A stretch of DNA of 64,000 nt from positions 1 to 64,000 of the forward strand of contig JBPOIK010000191.1 of NCBI GenBank assembly GCA_052034525.1. The letters run 5' to 3'. The notes under the pieces were generated by a model. It was not told where the DNA came from and did no database searches. It saw nothing but the letters and a program-made list of their open reading frames with translations. Below, piece after piece: positions 35,097-44,028 of the stretch. Position numbers and translations under genes: made by a program. Numbering within the stretch: the first letter of the stretch is position 1; each line of letters starts with the position of its first letter. The DNA is from JAFGJQ01 sp052034525 (GTDB taxonomy: Bacteria > Planctomycetota > Phycisphaerae > UBA1845).

Positions 35097-35504
35097 TCAG
35101 GAAGCGGACTCATCGCCGGCCGGTGGTCCGTGTCGGGCCGATCCGCCGTCGTCGCGGGCGGCCCGTTCGCCTTCCATGATCGCGATCTGCCGCACGAGCA
35201 GGGTGATCTCGCGACGGACCCTGCGCAGGCGGATGTAGAGCATCCAGATGCCCAGCGAGAGTATCGGAATGGCGCAGTAGAAGATCAGGTCGGCTCCACG
35301 GCCGATTCCCAGAAACTCGGCGATCGTGGACGTCAGGGCCGGCCGCATGACCGCGACCGCCGCAGCGGCCCAGAACAGCATCCAGACGACGGCGTCCCGG
35401 CGGCGGAGCCAGCCTTTGAAGAGCGCCAGGATTCCCACCGCCAGGAGGACAACAATGGTCGACAGCAGGACGACTTGAAACGGATTGTGTTGCCAGGGAT
35501 TCAT
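35097..35504 (-). CDS. DUF2304 family membrane protein
   Basis: The 135-residue protein has three predicted membrane segments (about 11-30, 40-58, 73-92) and a charged, disordered tail. The motif IGRGADLIFYC is characteristic of DUF2304. Members are nearly always next to a dolichyl-phosphate mannosyltransferase-like GT2, as here. The start overlaps the stop of that gene by 4 bp (ATGA), which means translational coupling. A role in lipid-linked sugar handling is inferred from this pairing only. Confidence 0.85.
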   Translation of the reverse strand: MNPWQHNPFQVVLLSTIVVLLAVGILALFKGWLRRRDAVVWMLFWAAAAVAVMRPALTSTIAEFLGIGRGADLIFYCAIPILSLGIWMLYIRLRRVRREITLLVRQIAIMEGERAARDDGGSARHGPPAGDESAS

Positions 35505-36208
35505 CGCACAGCCCGTCCGATGAGATACTGCAACAGAACACGAAGGGCATCGCGGGCAGACTGGCCCTTCCCAAGCGAATAGTCCGTATAGCGGATCCGC
35601 ACCGGCACCTCGCGGAACCGCAGCCGGCGGGATCGGATGATGTCCAACACCTCGCTGGCATGCTCCATCCGGTCCATCGAAATGTCCAGACGCTCGGCGG
35701 CTGAGCGGGTGAACGCACGCAGCCCGTTGTGCGCGTCCGTGATCGGCAGCCGGCTCGTCACGCGCGTGAACAGCACCGCCATCCGCAGGAGCAGCCGGCG
35801 CGATAAGGGCATCTGGGATTTCATGCCGAGAAAGCGGGAACCGAGGGTAACGTCGCAGCCGCCGCCGGCCAGCGGCTCCAGCAACGCGCGAATGTCCTCG
35901 ACACGGTGCTGCCCGTCCGCATCGAAGGTCACGACGTATTGCGCGCCGCGCCGCAACGCGAACTCGACGCCCGTCTGCAATGCCGCGCCCTGGCCGCGGT
36001 TCACCACGTGACGCAGGACGTGCGGCGCGACCGCGCGGGCGGCCGCGAACGTGCCGTCCGTTGAACCGTCATCCACGACAACGACGTGCGGATAGGCGGC
36101 GACCAGTTCCGACAGCACGTCGCGGATGGCGGCGCCTTCGTTGAAGGCCGGCACGACAACGTACGTGCGCCGGACGAGTTCCGATTCTCCGCCGGGGTCC
36201 GCGGGCAT
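35501..36208 (-). CDS. Family 2 glycosyltransferase, dolichyl-phosphate mannosyltransferase-like
   Basis: The 235-residue GT2 enzyme has the motifs YVVVPAFNEGAAI, VVVVDDGSTDGT, NRGQGAALQTG and the DxD-type FDADGQH. There is no membrane segment. The enzyme probably transfers a sugar from a nucleotide donor to a polyprenyl phosphate at the cytoplasmic face, and the coupled DUF2304 protein may provide the membrane anchor. The start at 36208 has GAGAGG upstream. The donor sugar is unknown. Confidence 0.88.
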   Translation of the reverse strand: MPADPGGESELVRRTYVVVPAFNEGAAIRDVLSELVAAYPHVVVVDDGSTDGTFAAARAVAPHVLRHVVNRGQGAALQTGVEFALRRGAQYVVTFDADGQHRVEDIRALLEPLAGGGCDVTLGSRFLGMKSQMPLSRRLLLRMAVLFTRVTSRLPITDAHNGLRAFTRSAAERLDISMDRMEHASEVLDIIRSRRLRFREVPVRIRYTDYSLGKGQSARDALRVLLQYLIGRAVR

Positions 36209-36364
36209 CGATCCTCTCAGGAAGATTCCACCGATTCAGGGCTCGCACCGGTAGCGAGCCAAGTCCATCGTACGCGGTCGCCGCGTGGAACGCCACGACT
36301 CGCGGAAAGGCTGTGCGGAGCCGGGAACGCGCCCCGTCGATCCTGAGGGATCGTCAAACGCTCC

Positions 36365-36748
36365 CTACCGTATGCGGCGGCGTTCGTATGTCGTGGGGTA
36401 GTTTACGTTGGACGGAAAGGTGACCGGCAGCGTGTTGGCCGGTCCCCATTCCGACGGCACGTCCACGCCCACGATGGTGACCGGGGTCGTCGGTGCCTGC
36501 GCGAGCGTGACGGGGATTGCCCCGGGCAGCTCGAAGCCGACGATCTTGACGGCCATCACCTGCGGCGATTCGCCGGCCGGCGGTTTGCGCGACAGGTTGG
36601 TCACGGCCACCTCGCTCCCCGAGGCGACCTCGCGCGCATAGGCCGGCGCCGTCAGCGATGTTCGCTCCAGGCACATCCACACCAGGCAAAGGGCGATCAC
36701 GCTCAGCACAATCTTCGTGTACAGATCCGGTTTGGATATCGACTGCAT
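36365..36748 (-). CDS. Small exported hypothetical protein
   Basis: From the start at 36748 (AGGAGG 9 nt upstream) the product is 127 residues. It has one hydrophobic segment (about 10-28) that could be a signal peptide or anchor (cleavage near AYA-RE), followed by a polar region rich in Val, Pro and Thr. I recognise no family. Clusters such as AVTNLS, VTLAQAPTTPV and LPVTFPSNVNYP suggest short beta-strands. It lies alone between the glycosyltransferase and the divergent deoC. Confidence 0.6.
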   Translation of the reverse strand: MQSISKPDLYTKIVLSVIALCLVWMCLERTSLTAPAYAREVASGSEVAVTNLSRKPPAGESPQVMAVKIVGFELPGAIPVTLAQAPTTPVTIVGVDVPSEWGPANTLPVTFPSNVNYPTTYERRRIR

Positions 36749-36990
36749 CTTCCGTTCCCTCCTGGAAAAAGACCTGCTCGCGACCGGCCGGACCCGCCCG
36801 GTCGGCCCGGAGCACCCATTATACACAGGTCTGCCGCGGATGCGGGATACGGGGCCCGCGTGTGGCGGGCCGGGAGCTGCCGGGCGGGGCAACACAGAGG
36901 CCTTGCGTCCGTCCGTCCGGCTTGACATGTTCCCCGCCGGTGGGTCAACTGATCTCCCGGAGAAACGACGCGCCAGGACGGGGGAGTCCC

Positions 36991-37677
36991 GTGACGCCTG
37001 AACAGCTTGCCGCCTGCATTGACCATACCCTGCTCAAGCCGGAGGCCCGTGCCGCCGACATCCGGCGGTTGTGTGCGGAAGCCGCCGAGAACCGCTTTGC
37101 AACCGTTTGTGTCAACCCGACCTACGTGAAGCTGGCCGCCGGGCTGCTCGCCTCCAGCCGGGTTCGTGTCTGTTCCGTCGTGGGTTTTCCGCTGGGCGCT
37201 CATCTGATCCCGATCAAGGCCGCCGAGTCGTTGCAGGCGATCCGGCACGGTGCCCGCGAGATTGACATGGTCATCAATATCGGGGCTCTGCGAGGCGGCG
37301 ACCAGGAGACGGTCGCACGCGACATCCAGGCGGTGGTGGCCGTCTGCCGTCGAGCCGGCGCTCTGTGCAAGGTGATCATCGAGACGGCCCTTCTGAACGA
37401 GGATGAGAAAGCCACGGCCTGCCGGCTGGCCGTCGAGGCGGGGGCGCATTTCGTCAAAACCTCCACCGGCTTTGCCAGCGGGGGGGCCACGTTTGAGGAC
37501 GTCTGGCTGATGCACTGCATCGTTCGGCCGGCCGGGGTGCAGGTCAAGGCGTCCGGAGGCATCCAGACGCTGGCTGACGCCCGCCGGATGCTTTCCGCGG
37601 GCGCCACTCGGATCGGAACCAGCTCGGGCATGCGCATTCTGGAAGAGGCGCGCCGAGAGGCGGCGACCCGCCGCTGA
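36991..37677 (+). CDS. deoC: Deoxyribose-phosphate aldolase
   Basis: This class I aldolase cleaves 2-deoxyribose-5-P to glyceraldehyde-3-P and acetaldehyde in deoxynucleoside catabolism. The start is GTG at 36991 with GGGGGAG upstream. The frame extends to 36658 without homology. The 228-residue length is typical. Motifs are IDHTLLKP, VVGFPLGA, EIDMVINIGAL, the Schiff-base lysine in VKTSTGF and the second lysine in VKASGGI. No other deo genes are adjacent, so it appears monocistronic. Confidence 0.95.
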   Translation: MTPEQLAACIDHTLLKPEARAADIRRLCAEAAENRFATVCVNPTYVKLAAGLLASSRVRVCSVVGFPLGAHLIPIKAAESLQAIRHGAREIDMVINIGALRGGDQETVARDIQAVVAVCRRAGALCKVIIETALLNEDEKATACRLAVEAGAHFVKTSTGFASGGATFEDVWLMHCIVRPAGVQVKASGGIQTLADARRMLSAGATRIGTSSGMRILEEARREAATRR

Positions 37678-37783
37678 TATTGGCCGTTCGGCGGCGTGCG
37701 GAGCCTCTGGCCCACGGTCCCTCTCTCTGGTATGCTGGGTTGCGGCGACGGGTGTTGACCACTTCTTCAGGAGTGCAGGTCTC

Positions 37784-38287
37784 ATGGCTGGCGACGGAAC
37801 ACGCGTGTGTCAGGGCTGCGGAGCCACGATTTACAGCGAGCATCTGGACACCGGCATCGCAGGCTACCATGGTGGGAAGCTGATGTGTCCGCACTGTCTC
37901 GAGGAAGCCGCGAGCGCTGCCGATCGCACCGCTTCCGGCGCGGACACGGATGATCTGGAAGTCATTTCTCTGGCAGACGAGGACCCCGCCGCCTCTTCCA
38001 AAGGGGGTGGGGCGCAGATCAAGGCCTTCGGCAGTGAATCCCATATCGGCGCCACCTTCGACGATCTCAACGTGGAGCGGCCTCTCAACCCGGATGCCTC
38101 GGCGGCGACGCGGTGCCGTACGTTTCACGCGAAGTTGAACGATGGTGCCGTTGCGTTCATGAACCGGCAGGTGAATGAATGGGTGGATTCCGATCCAAAC
38201 ATTACGATCAAGTTCGCCACCTCGACGATCGGCGTCTACGAAGGGAAAAAGGCCGACCCCCACCTGATCCTGACCGTTTTCTACTGA
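37784..38287 (+). CDS. Zinc-ribbon hypothetical protein
   Basis: The 167-residue protein starts with a zinc-ribbon-like module, CQGC (Cys9, Cys12) and CPHC (Cys35, Cys38), around a His/Tyr-rich stretch. A low-complexity acidic linker and a C-terminal domain of about 60 residues (TRCRTFHAKLNDGAVAF to the end) follow. I do not recognise the C-terminal family. The start has AGGAG 10 nt upstream. It precedes tRNA-Leu by 102 bp and is cytoplasmic by prediction. Confidence 0.7.
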   Translation: MAGDGTRVCQGCGATIYSEHLDTGIAGYHGGKLMCPHCLEEAASAADRTASGADTDDLEVISLADEDPAASSKGGGAQIKAFGSESHIGATFDDLNVERPLNPDASAATRCRTFHAKLNDGAVAFMNRQVNEWVDSDPNITIKFATSTIGVYEGKKADPHLILTVFY

Positions 38288-38344
38288 GCCGCGTGGGCCG
38301 GTCCGGCGCGCTATCGGCTCCTTCCACGTCACCGAATGGTTGCC

Positions 38345-38373
38345 TTGACCACGGACCATGCGGTACGGAGAAT
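38345..38373 (+). promoter_or_regulatory. Promoter for tRNA-Leu
   Basis: TTGACC (38345-38350), 17 bp, GAGAAT (38368-38373). The predicted start near 38380 lies 10 nt before the mature tRNA. Confidence 0.6.
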
Positions 38374-38389
38374 CGACCGCGCCATCCAT

Positions 38390-38471
38390 GCGCGAGTGGC
38401 GGAACTGGCAGACGCGCTGGATTTAGGTTCCAGTCCCGAAAGGGGTGTGGGTTCGAGTCCCTCCTCGCGCA
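38390..38471 (+). tRNA. tRNA-Leu, anticodon UAG
   Basis: The 82-nt cloverleaf has a perfect 7-bp acceptor stem (GCGCGAG/CTCGCGC) with discriminator A. The D-arm has GGC. The anticodon stem CTGGA/TCCAG closes on loop TTTAGGT with anticodon TAG. A long variable arm of leucine type and the T-loop TTCGAGT follow. The T-stem (GTGGG/CCCTC) contains one U-U mismatch at the second pair. CCA is not encoded. It reads CUA and CUG-class leucine codons. Confidence 0.95.
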
Positions 38472-38545
38472 GTGTCGCCCCCGCCGGCCCCCGGGGCCGA
38501 TTCCCCGCAAGGCCAGGTCCATTCCGAAAACCCCAGGCCGGCGGG

Positions 38546-40681
38546 TTACGGCTGGGCCTGCAAAGCCTCGGCCAAACCGGCCACCCCCTCCGCTCCCGCG
38601 GGAACGGTTATGCTGGATCCCGCGAAATCGTCCCCGAACGGCTCGAATCGCCCTCCAAGATGTTTGGCCAGAAACGCCTCCGCCACCGCGTAGAACGACA
38701 TGCGGTTCTGCGCTCGAGCGAAGCCGTGACCCTCGTCCGGATACAGCACGTACGTCACGGGGATGCCTCGGGTTTGCATGGCGGTCACAATCTGGTCCGA
38801 CTCGGCTACCTTCACCCGCGGGTCGTTGGCGCCCTGACCGATCAGAAGCGGCCGGCAGATTCGGTCGACATGGGTCAGGGGCGACCGTTCCAAAAGGAAT
38901 TGCCGACCCTCCTCGGTCTGGAATGCTCCCACCCGCCGGGCGAACACATCGCGAAGCGGCGCCCAGTAAGGCGGAATGGACTCGATCCAGGTCAGGATGT
39001 TTGAGACGCCGACGATGTCCACCCCGCACGCGAAGAGTTCCGGCGTGAACGTCAGCCCCACCAGCGTGGCGAAGCCGCCGTAGCTGCCGCCCATAATGGC
39101 GATGCGCTTCGGGTCCGCCACGCCGGTCTGAACGGCCCAGCGCACGGCGTCAACCAGATCGTCGTGCATCCTGCCCGCCCACTCCCGATCGCCGGCGTTT
39201 ACGAAACTCTTGCCGAACCCCGTGGAGCCGCGGTAGTTCACGCTCAGGACGGCGTATCCGCGATTGGCCAGCCACTGGTGGTGTGCCTCATAGCCCCAGA
39301 TGTCTCGCGCCCAGGGCCCGCCGTGTACGAGAAGCACCATGGGCAGTGGCCCGGCGGGCAGGCCGTCGCCGTCTTCGTCCGCGCCGACCGGCAGGCTGAG
39401 GTAGCTGACCAGATCCAGCCCGTCCCGCGCGGGAATGACCACCGGGTGCATCCTGGTCAGAGTCGCCCCTTCCAGTGCGCGATTGCCGGTGAACAGGAAT
39501 TGCGCTTTGCGCTGCGCGCGGTCGAAGCGATAGAATCGAACCGGCCCGTTGTCGACGCCGATCGCGACCAGCCACTGCAGATCATCCAGACTGCCGCTGA
39601 CTACGCGTATGTCGCCGTCCGCCAATCCGCGAAGAAGCTGAAAATCCGCCTCGGCCCGCAGGTCGGCGAACGTCCAGGCTGGCCGCAGGTAATTGACCCG
39701 TACGGCCTGCAGCGTCTTGCGCGTCGGGTGCTGAAGAACACCGTCCACGTCCGCCTGATCGTCCTGAAACAGCAGGGTGGTCTCGGCGTTCTGCGCGTTT
39801 ACGGCGGTCAGGGCGGCGGTATTCCGCTGGCGACTGTCAATCATGAACAGCGTCTGCCCGGACTCGTCAAAACCGATCGGCCGCGTCGTGAGGGTGTCAT
39901 CCGGGCCGATCGCCAGGAAGGGTTCCCACGCATCGTCCGCCCGGCGCAGCAGTTCGCTGCCGCCATCCGGAGTCATGCGCATGCCGAAGCGAATCCGGAA
40001 CTCCTCGTCGGTGATGAACCCGGCAAACTGCTCGTTCTCCTGCAACAGCGTCCTTTCGCCCGTGCGGATGTTGACGCGATAGAGGTCGTGAAAACGGGGA
40101 TCCCGATCGTTCAGGCCGATCAGGATATCCTCCGGAGACCGGGGGCTGATCTCCTGGATCTGCGCCTGCACTCCGTCGCCGGGAGTCAGCTCCAGCGTCT
40201 GCTGCGTCGTCAGATCCACACTGTAGACGCGCCAGTTCTCATCACCGTCCCGGTCCAGAATGTAGACAACATGCCGGTTGTCATACGCGAAGAAGAAGGA
40301 GCGAATCCCGCGATGGGTGTCTCGCGTGATGGGTCGGGCGGATGAGGGGTCTTCCGAGGGGCCCACCCACACGTTCAGCACGCCGTCCAGTGGCGCCACG
40401 AACCCCAGCCATGCTCCGTCCGGGCTCAGTTTCGGACTGACACGATCCGGGTTCCCAAACAACACGCGGCGTGTAATAAGCGGTACGGAATCGCTGGGCT
40501 GCCCGGAATGAGCGGGCGCTTCGGATTCCGGTGCCGCAACCGGCGCCGCCGGCTGAACGGGCACGTTTTGCGTTGTGGCCTTGGGGCTCGGGCCCGCCTG
40601 CGTGAGTGGTCGGGACGGCTGGCATCCCGTCGCCCAGAACAGCACCCACGCCAGCACTCCTGTCCGTGTGATTCGAACCAT
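38546..40681 (-). CDS. S9 family serine peptidase (prolyl oligopeptidase type), lipoprotein
   Basis: The 711-residue protein has a lipoprotein-like signal (LFWATGC, Cys20), a Pro/Ala-rich linker, a propeller domain (about 65-410) and an alpha/beta hydrolase domain (about 420-680). The catalytic triad is visible: Ser533 in GGSYGG, Asp620 in GANDPRVK and His652 in DEGHGF. The family cleaves short peptides, often after Pro or releasing dipeptides. The signal places it in the periplasm or on a membrane. AGGAGG lies 9 nt before the ATG. Beyond about residue 680 is an extra, poorly conserved tail of about 30 residues. Confidence 0.92.
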   Translation of the reverse strand: MVRITRTGVLAWVLFWATGCQPSRPLTQAGPSPKATTQNVPVQPAAPVAAPESEAPAHSGQPSDSVPLITRRVLFGNPDRVSPKLSPDGAWLGFVAPLDGVLNVWVGPSEDPSSARPITRDTHRGIRSFFFAYDNRHVVYILDRDGDENWRVYSVDLTTQQTLELTPGDGVQAQIQEISPRSPEDILIGLNDRDPRFHDLYRVNIRTGERTLLQENEQFAGFITDEEFRIRFGMRMTPDGGSELLRRADDAWEPFLAIGPDDTLTTRPIGFDESGQTLFMIDSRQRNTAALTAVNAQNAETTLLFQDDQADVDGVLQHPTRKTLQAVRVNYLRPAWTFADLRAEADFQLLRGLADGDIRVVSGSLDDLQWLVAIGVDNGPVRFYRFDRAQRKAQFLFTGNRALEGATLTRMHPVVIPARDGLDLVSYLSLPVGADEDGDGLPAGPLPMVLLVHGGPWARDIWGYEAHHQWLANRGYAVLSVNYRGSTGFGKSFVNAGDREWAGRMHDDLVDAVRWAVQTGVADPKRIAIMGGSYGGFATLVGLTFTPELFACGVDIVGVSNILTWIESIPPYWAPLRDVFARRVGAFQTEEGRQFLLERSPLTHVDRICRPLLIGQGANDPRVKVAESDQIVTAMQTRGIPVTYVLYPDEGHGFARAQNRMSFYAVAEAFLAKHLGGRFEPFGDDFAGSSITVPAGAEGVAGLAEALQAQP

Positions 40682-40933
40682 AACAATGCTCCTCCTTCGC
40701 AGACGCTTTTCCGGTCCGTTCCGCAGGCCGGTCCCAGCCTAAGGGAGCAATAGTGTACAGTCCCCTTCGCCACGGCCGTACCCCTCGGGCGCAGGCTCGT
40801 GACAAAATCGTACAGTCTGGGGCCGTCAGGGGCTCGCCGGAGGGCGGTTTGGACAGGTCGGCGGGAGGGCGGTATTCTCTGCAGCGGCACGGACGTGACG
40901 GTATCTACGTTGTGCCTGTTCACCGGAGAAGCC

Positions 40934-42475
40934 ATGCCTCGCCTTTTTCAGACCGGGATTGTCGCAGCGGCCATCGGAGTCCTTCTGGGGTGCCGGTCTG
41001 AAGAAGCGCCGAAACTCCCTCCGAGGGTTCGCTCGCTCGATCGTGTTTTCGTGGTGAAAACGGAGGGGTTGGATGCTCCGCGGATGGGCGCCGAAGGCGT
41101 GTACAGCCCTCGGTTTCGTGGCTGGCTGGACTCTGCCGACCACACCGCCGGCGAGGTGGTCGGGTTCTACATGTACCTGGTGGCCCTGCGGGCGGATCAT
41201 GTGCAGATGCGCCTGGTTCATGAAGGGACCGGGGCGGCGACCGCCCTGGAGCGTGCCCCGGTGGCGGACCCGGGTCGATTGCGCCCGCGGATCGAGCCGG
41301 CCGATCTGCACCCTGCGGTGCGGCAGCGACTGCAGGCCGGCGCGGGGGTGTTCTGGCCGGCGCCGCTGGATGAGGCGGAAACCCGCGACGGCATGCGGTT
41401 CGGCGTGCTTCTGCCGGCCTGGATGCTTCAGCAGGCCCGGCTTGACGTTTTCGCGGAGACCGGCTCCGGCAGCAGGGAGCCGCTTCTGCCGGCCTCTCTG
41501 CGGCTGGCGCCAAGCTACTTCTACATGGCCGCAATCGGCGATTCCATGGTGTGGGGCAACGGGTTGCTGGAGGAGGACAAGTTCACCACGCGGGTTGCCC
41601 GGACCATCGCGGAGGAGACCGGCCAGCACGTCGTCCGGCAGATCCGAGCCGTCTCCGGGGCGAGAATCGTTCCCCATCCCGACGACGGAACCTGCACTCA
41701 TGATTGCGACGGCGAAGTGCCCCGGGCATTCACCTCGATCACGGTGCAGGCTCAGGAGCTGGAATCGCCCGAAGCCCTCGATCTGGTTCTGATGGACGGC
41801 TGCATCAACGATGTCGGAGTCTTCAGCACCTTGTTGTCTGTGGACGTGGACAGCAACGCGCTGGCGGACCTCACTCGCGACGTTTGCGAGACGGAGATGG
41901 TCGGGCTGCTTCGGCTCGTGCGCGAACGGGCCCCCAACGCGGTAATCGTGGTAACCGGCTATTTTCAGTTTGTCAGCGTCGAGACGGACGTTGCCCAACT
42001 GGAGGCACTGGCTCTGTCGGCCGAGCTTCCGCCGGAGGATCTGGACGAGTTGCGGGCGGGCATCGAGTTGGTGATTCGAAATTCCGCCGTGTTCGACGCC
42101 GTGGCGCGACAGAGTCTGCAGCGCGCCGTGGCGACCGCGATGGACGCCACCAGAGGTCATCCTCCGATCGTGTTCGTGGATCCCGGCTTCGGGCCGCAGA
42201 ACGCTGTCTTCGCCCCGGATGCCTTTCTCTGGGGCCTGGTAAGCCGGCCGGAGCTGGAAGAGAAGCTGGGCGTTTCGTTGCCGCTGTTTCCCGAAGATCC
42301 GCTCCTGGATTACCGCGCGGAGGCCTGTCGAAAGCCGGAAGCCGCGCCGGAACTCCTGCCGTGCCTCTACGCGTCCGTCGGCCACAACAACCCCAAAGGG
42401 GCCCGCCGATACGCGGACGCCATCGTGCAGGCGCTGCGCGGCGTGGGCGTGCTGCCTGCCACGCCACCCCAGTGA
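40934..42475 (+). CDS. SGNH/GDSL hydrolase-like lipoprotein
   Basis: The start at 40934 (GGAG upstream) opens a lipoprotein signal (IGVLLGC, Cys20). The 513-residue protein has an N-terminal beta-rich region (about 30-190) and a SGNH hydrolase domain (about 195-500). Block I is AAIGDSMVWGNG with the nucleophile Ser, block III is DGCINDVG with Asn, and block V is VGHNNPKGA, with His followed by Asn-Asn rather than an Asp-x-x-His pair. It is probably an esterase or acyl-hydrolase outside the cytoplasm. The substrate is unknown. It is divergent from the S9 peptidase gene. Confidence 0.83.
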   Translation: MPRLFQTGIVAAAIGVLLGCRSEEAPKLPPRVRSLDRVFVVKTEGLDAPRMGAEGVYSPRFRGWLDSADHTAGEVVGFYMYLVALRADHVQMRLVHEGTGAATALERAPVADPGRLRPRIEPADLHPAVRQRLQAGAGVFWPAPLDEAETRDGMRFGVLLPAWMLQQARLDVFAETGSGSREPLLPASLRLAPSYFYMAAIGDSMVWGNGLLEEDKFTTRVARTIAEETGQHVVRQIRAVSGARIVPHPDDGTCTHDCDGEVPRAFTSITVQAQELESPEALDLVLMDGCINDVGVFSTLLSVDVDSNALADLTRDVCETEMVGLLRLVRERAPNAVIVVTGYFQFVSVETDVAQLEALALSAELPPEDLDELRAGIELVIRNSAVFDAVARQSLQRAVATAMDATRGHPPIVFVDPGFGPQNAVFAPDAFLWGLVSRPELEEKLGVSLPLFPEDPLLDYRAEACRKPEAAPELLPCLYASVGHNNPKGARRYADAIVQALRGVGVLPATPPQ

Positions 42476-42648
42476 CATCCGCCAGAATGGGCGGGGCGCG
42501 GTTTCGCGCGTCGGAACAGGCGCCCGGACCGGAATCGAACCGGCGCCGGAACCCCTCGAGAGCCGCGGTTCGATCGACTGCCTGACGTTCCTGCGGAATC
42601 GAGCGGAGCGGCGGTGCCTCGACGCCGCCTTCCTGGAGACCGAACTTC

Positions 42649-44028
42649 GTGGATTGCATCGCGGTTCAACGCCTGCCGGTTTTCTGCCGCCGAAACTACC
42701 TGTACGAGTTCCTGCATATGCTGCCGTGGGGGCTGGTGGCCGGCGTGGTGGAGGGCAACTTCGCCGCGGTGGTGGTGCAGGAGATGTTCCGCGGCAGCTC
42801 GCTTCAGGTGTGGATCGCCTCCACCGCGCCTGTCGGAGTGTACATCACCAGCATGGTCTGGGGTGCGTTGTGCGTCGGACGCCGCAAAATCGCCCTGATG
42901 ACCGTGGCCTGCGGCGGCGTCACGGCGGCCCTGGCGTCTGTTGTTCTGACCCCGGCAAGCCCCTGGGGAACCTGGTGTTTTGTCGCCCAGATGGCCGCCT
43001 CGCAGTTTTTCATGACCGGTGTGATCACCGTCCGCACCGCGCTGTGGAGAGCGAACTACCCCGTTTCTGTCCGCGGCCAGGCCACCGCCTGGTTCCAGAT
43101 GGTCCGGGCCCTCACGGGGATCGTGGCCGTCATGGCCACGGCCGCCCTTTTTGACAAGTGGCCCGGATCGTACCGTCTGGTCTTCCCGTTCATTGCCCTG
43201 TGCGGAGCGGTCGGCACTCTGATTATCCGAAAGGTCCGCGTTCGGGGAGAGGCCGCCGAGATCAGCCGACTCGGTGGTCCGGTCGCATCCGGCTCGGCGC
43301 GCCGGATCCGCGCGTGGGACGCCGCCAACCCGATCGTTCTCTGCCGACAGGCCGTCGGTATCTTCCGGGACGACCCGCGTTTCACCCGCTACATGATATC
43401 GCTGATGTCCAGTGGCGTGGGGAACCTGCTCGTGCGCACGGTGGTCATTTTTGTCGTCGCCGGCGATCTGCCCAGGCTGATGGGCGGCAACCCGCGCACA
43501 TTTTTCATCGCCACGGCCCTGCTGGACGGCATCCCGAAGCTCGTGATGTTGCTGGCCCTGCGCGGGCTCGGGCACTGGTTTGACCGGGTGGGTGTTCTGC
43601 CGTTTCGCGTGGTCAACGGGCTGTGCTGGTTCGGATCCATCGCGACCGGGACCGCGGGGACGCTGCTGGTGTTGTATGCCGACCGGGTCGGCGATGCAGC
43701 CATTGCGCTTGCCCTGGGCGTCTTCACGCTCCGAGCGATCTTTCTGGGATTGGCCAATGCCGGCGGGGCGCTGGCGTACAATCTCGGCCATCTGCATTTT
43801 GCCCACCCGGACCAGGCGGAAATCTACATGGGCATTCACGTGACGCTGAGCGGATTGCGAGGTCTGGTCATGCCTGGCCTGGGAGTGCTGCTCTGGGATT
43901 GGATCGGCTGGCCGGTGTGGTTGATTGCCTGCCTGTTCAGTTTCCTGGGATTCCTGGGATACAGCGGCCTGGCTCTCACGGAGTCGCCGACGAACGATCA
44001 CAACACGACCGGCCCCCCGCGAACGTAG
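42649..44028 (+). CDS. MFS-type membrane transporter
   Basis: The start is GTG at 42649 with GGAG upstream. The 459-residue protein has about 12 hydrophobic segments with a central charged loop (about 200-240), the layout of the major facilitator superfamily. I see no signature that identifies a substrate. The terminal 31 bases overlap the convergent amidohydrolase gene. It follows the SGNH lipoprotein gene by 173 bp that contain a tRNA-3'-like remnant. Confidence 0.82.
   Translation: MDCIAVQRLPVFCRRNYLYEFLHMLPWGLVAGVVEGNFAAVVVQEMFRGSSLQVWIASTAPVGVYITSMVWGALCVGRRKIALMTVACGGVTAALASVVLTPASPWGTWCFVAQMAASQFFMTGVITVRTALWRANYPVSVRGQATAWFQMVRALTGIVAVMATAALFDKWPGSYRLVFPFIALCGAVGTLIIRKVRVRGEAAEISRLGGPVASGSARRIRAWDAANPIVLCRQAVGIFRDDPRFTRYMISLMSSGVGNLLVRTVVIFVVAGDLPRLMGGNPRTFFIATALLDGIPKLVMLLALRGLGHWFDRVGVLPFRVVNGLCWFGSIATGTAGTLLVLYADRVGDAAIALALGVFTLRAIFLGLANAGGALAYNLGHLHFAHPDQAEIYMGIHVTLSGLRGLVMPGLGVLLWDWIGWPVWLIACLFSFLGFLGYSGLALTESPTNDHNTTGPPRT

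Noticed and set aside
42500..42620. Complete minus-strand tRNA gene
   Set aside because: Only a T-arm and acceptor-like 3' part can be folded. The 5' acceptor, D-arm and anticodon arm do not fit.
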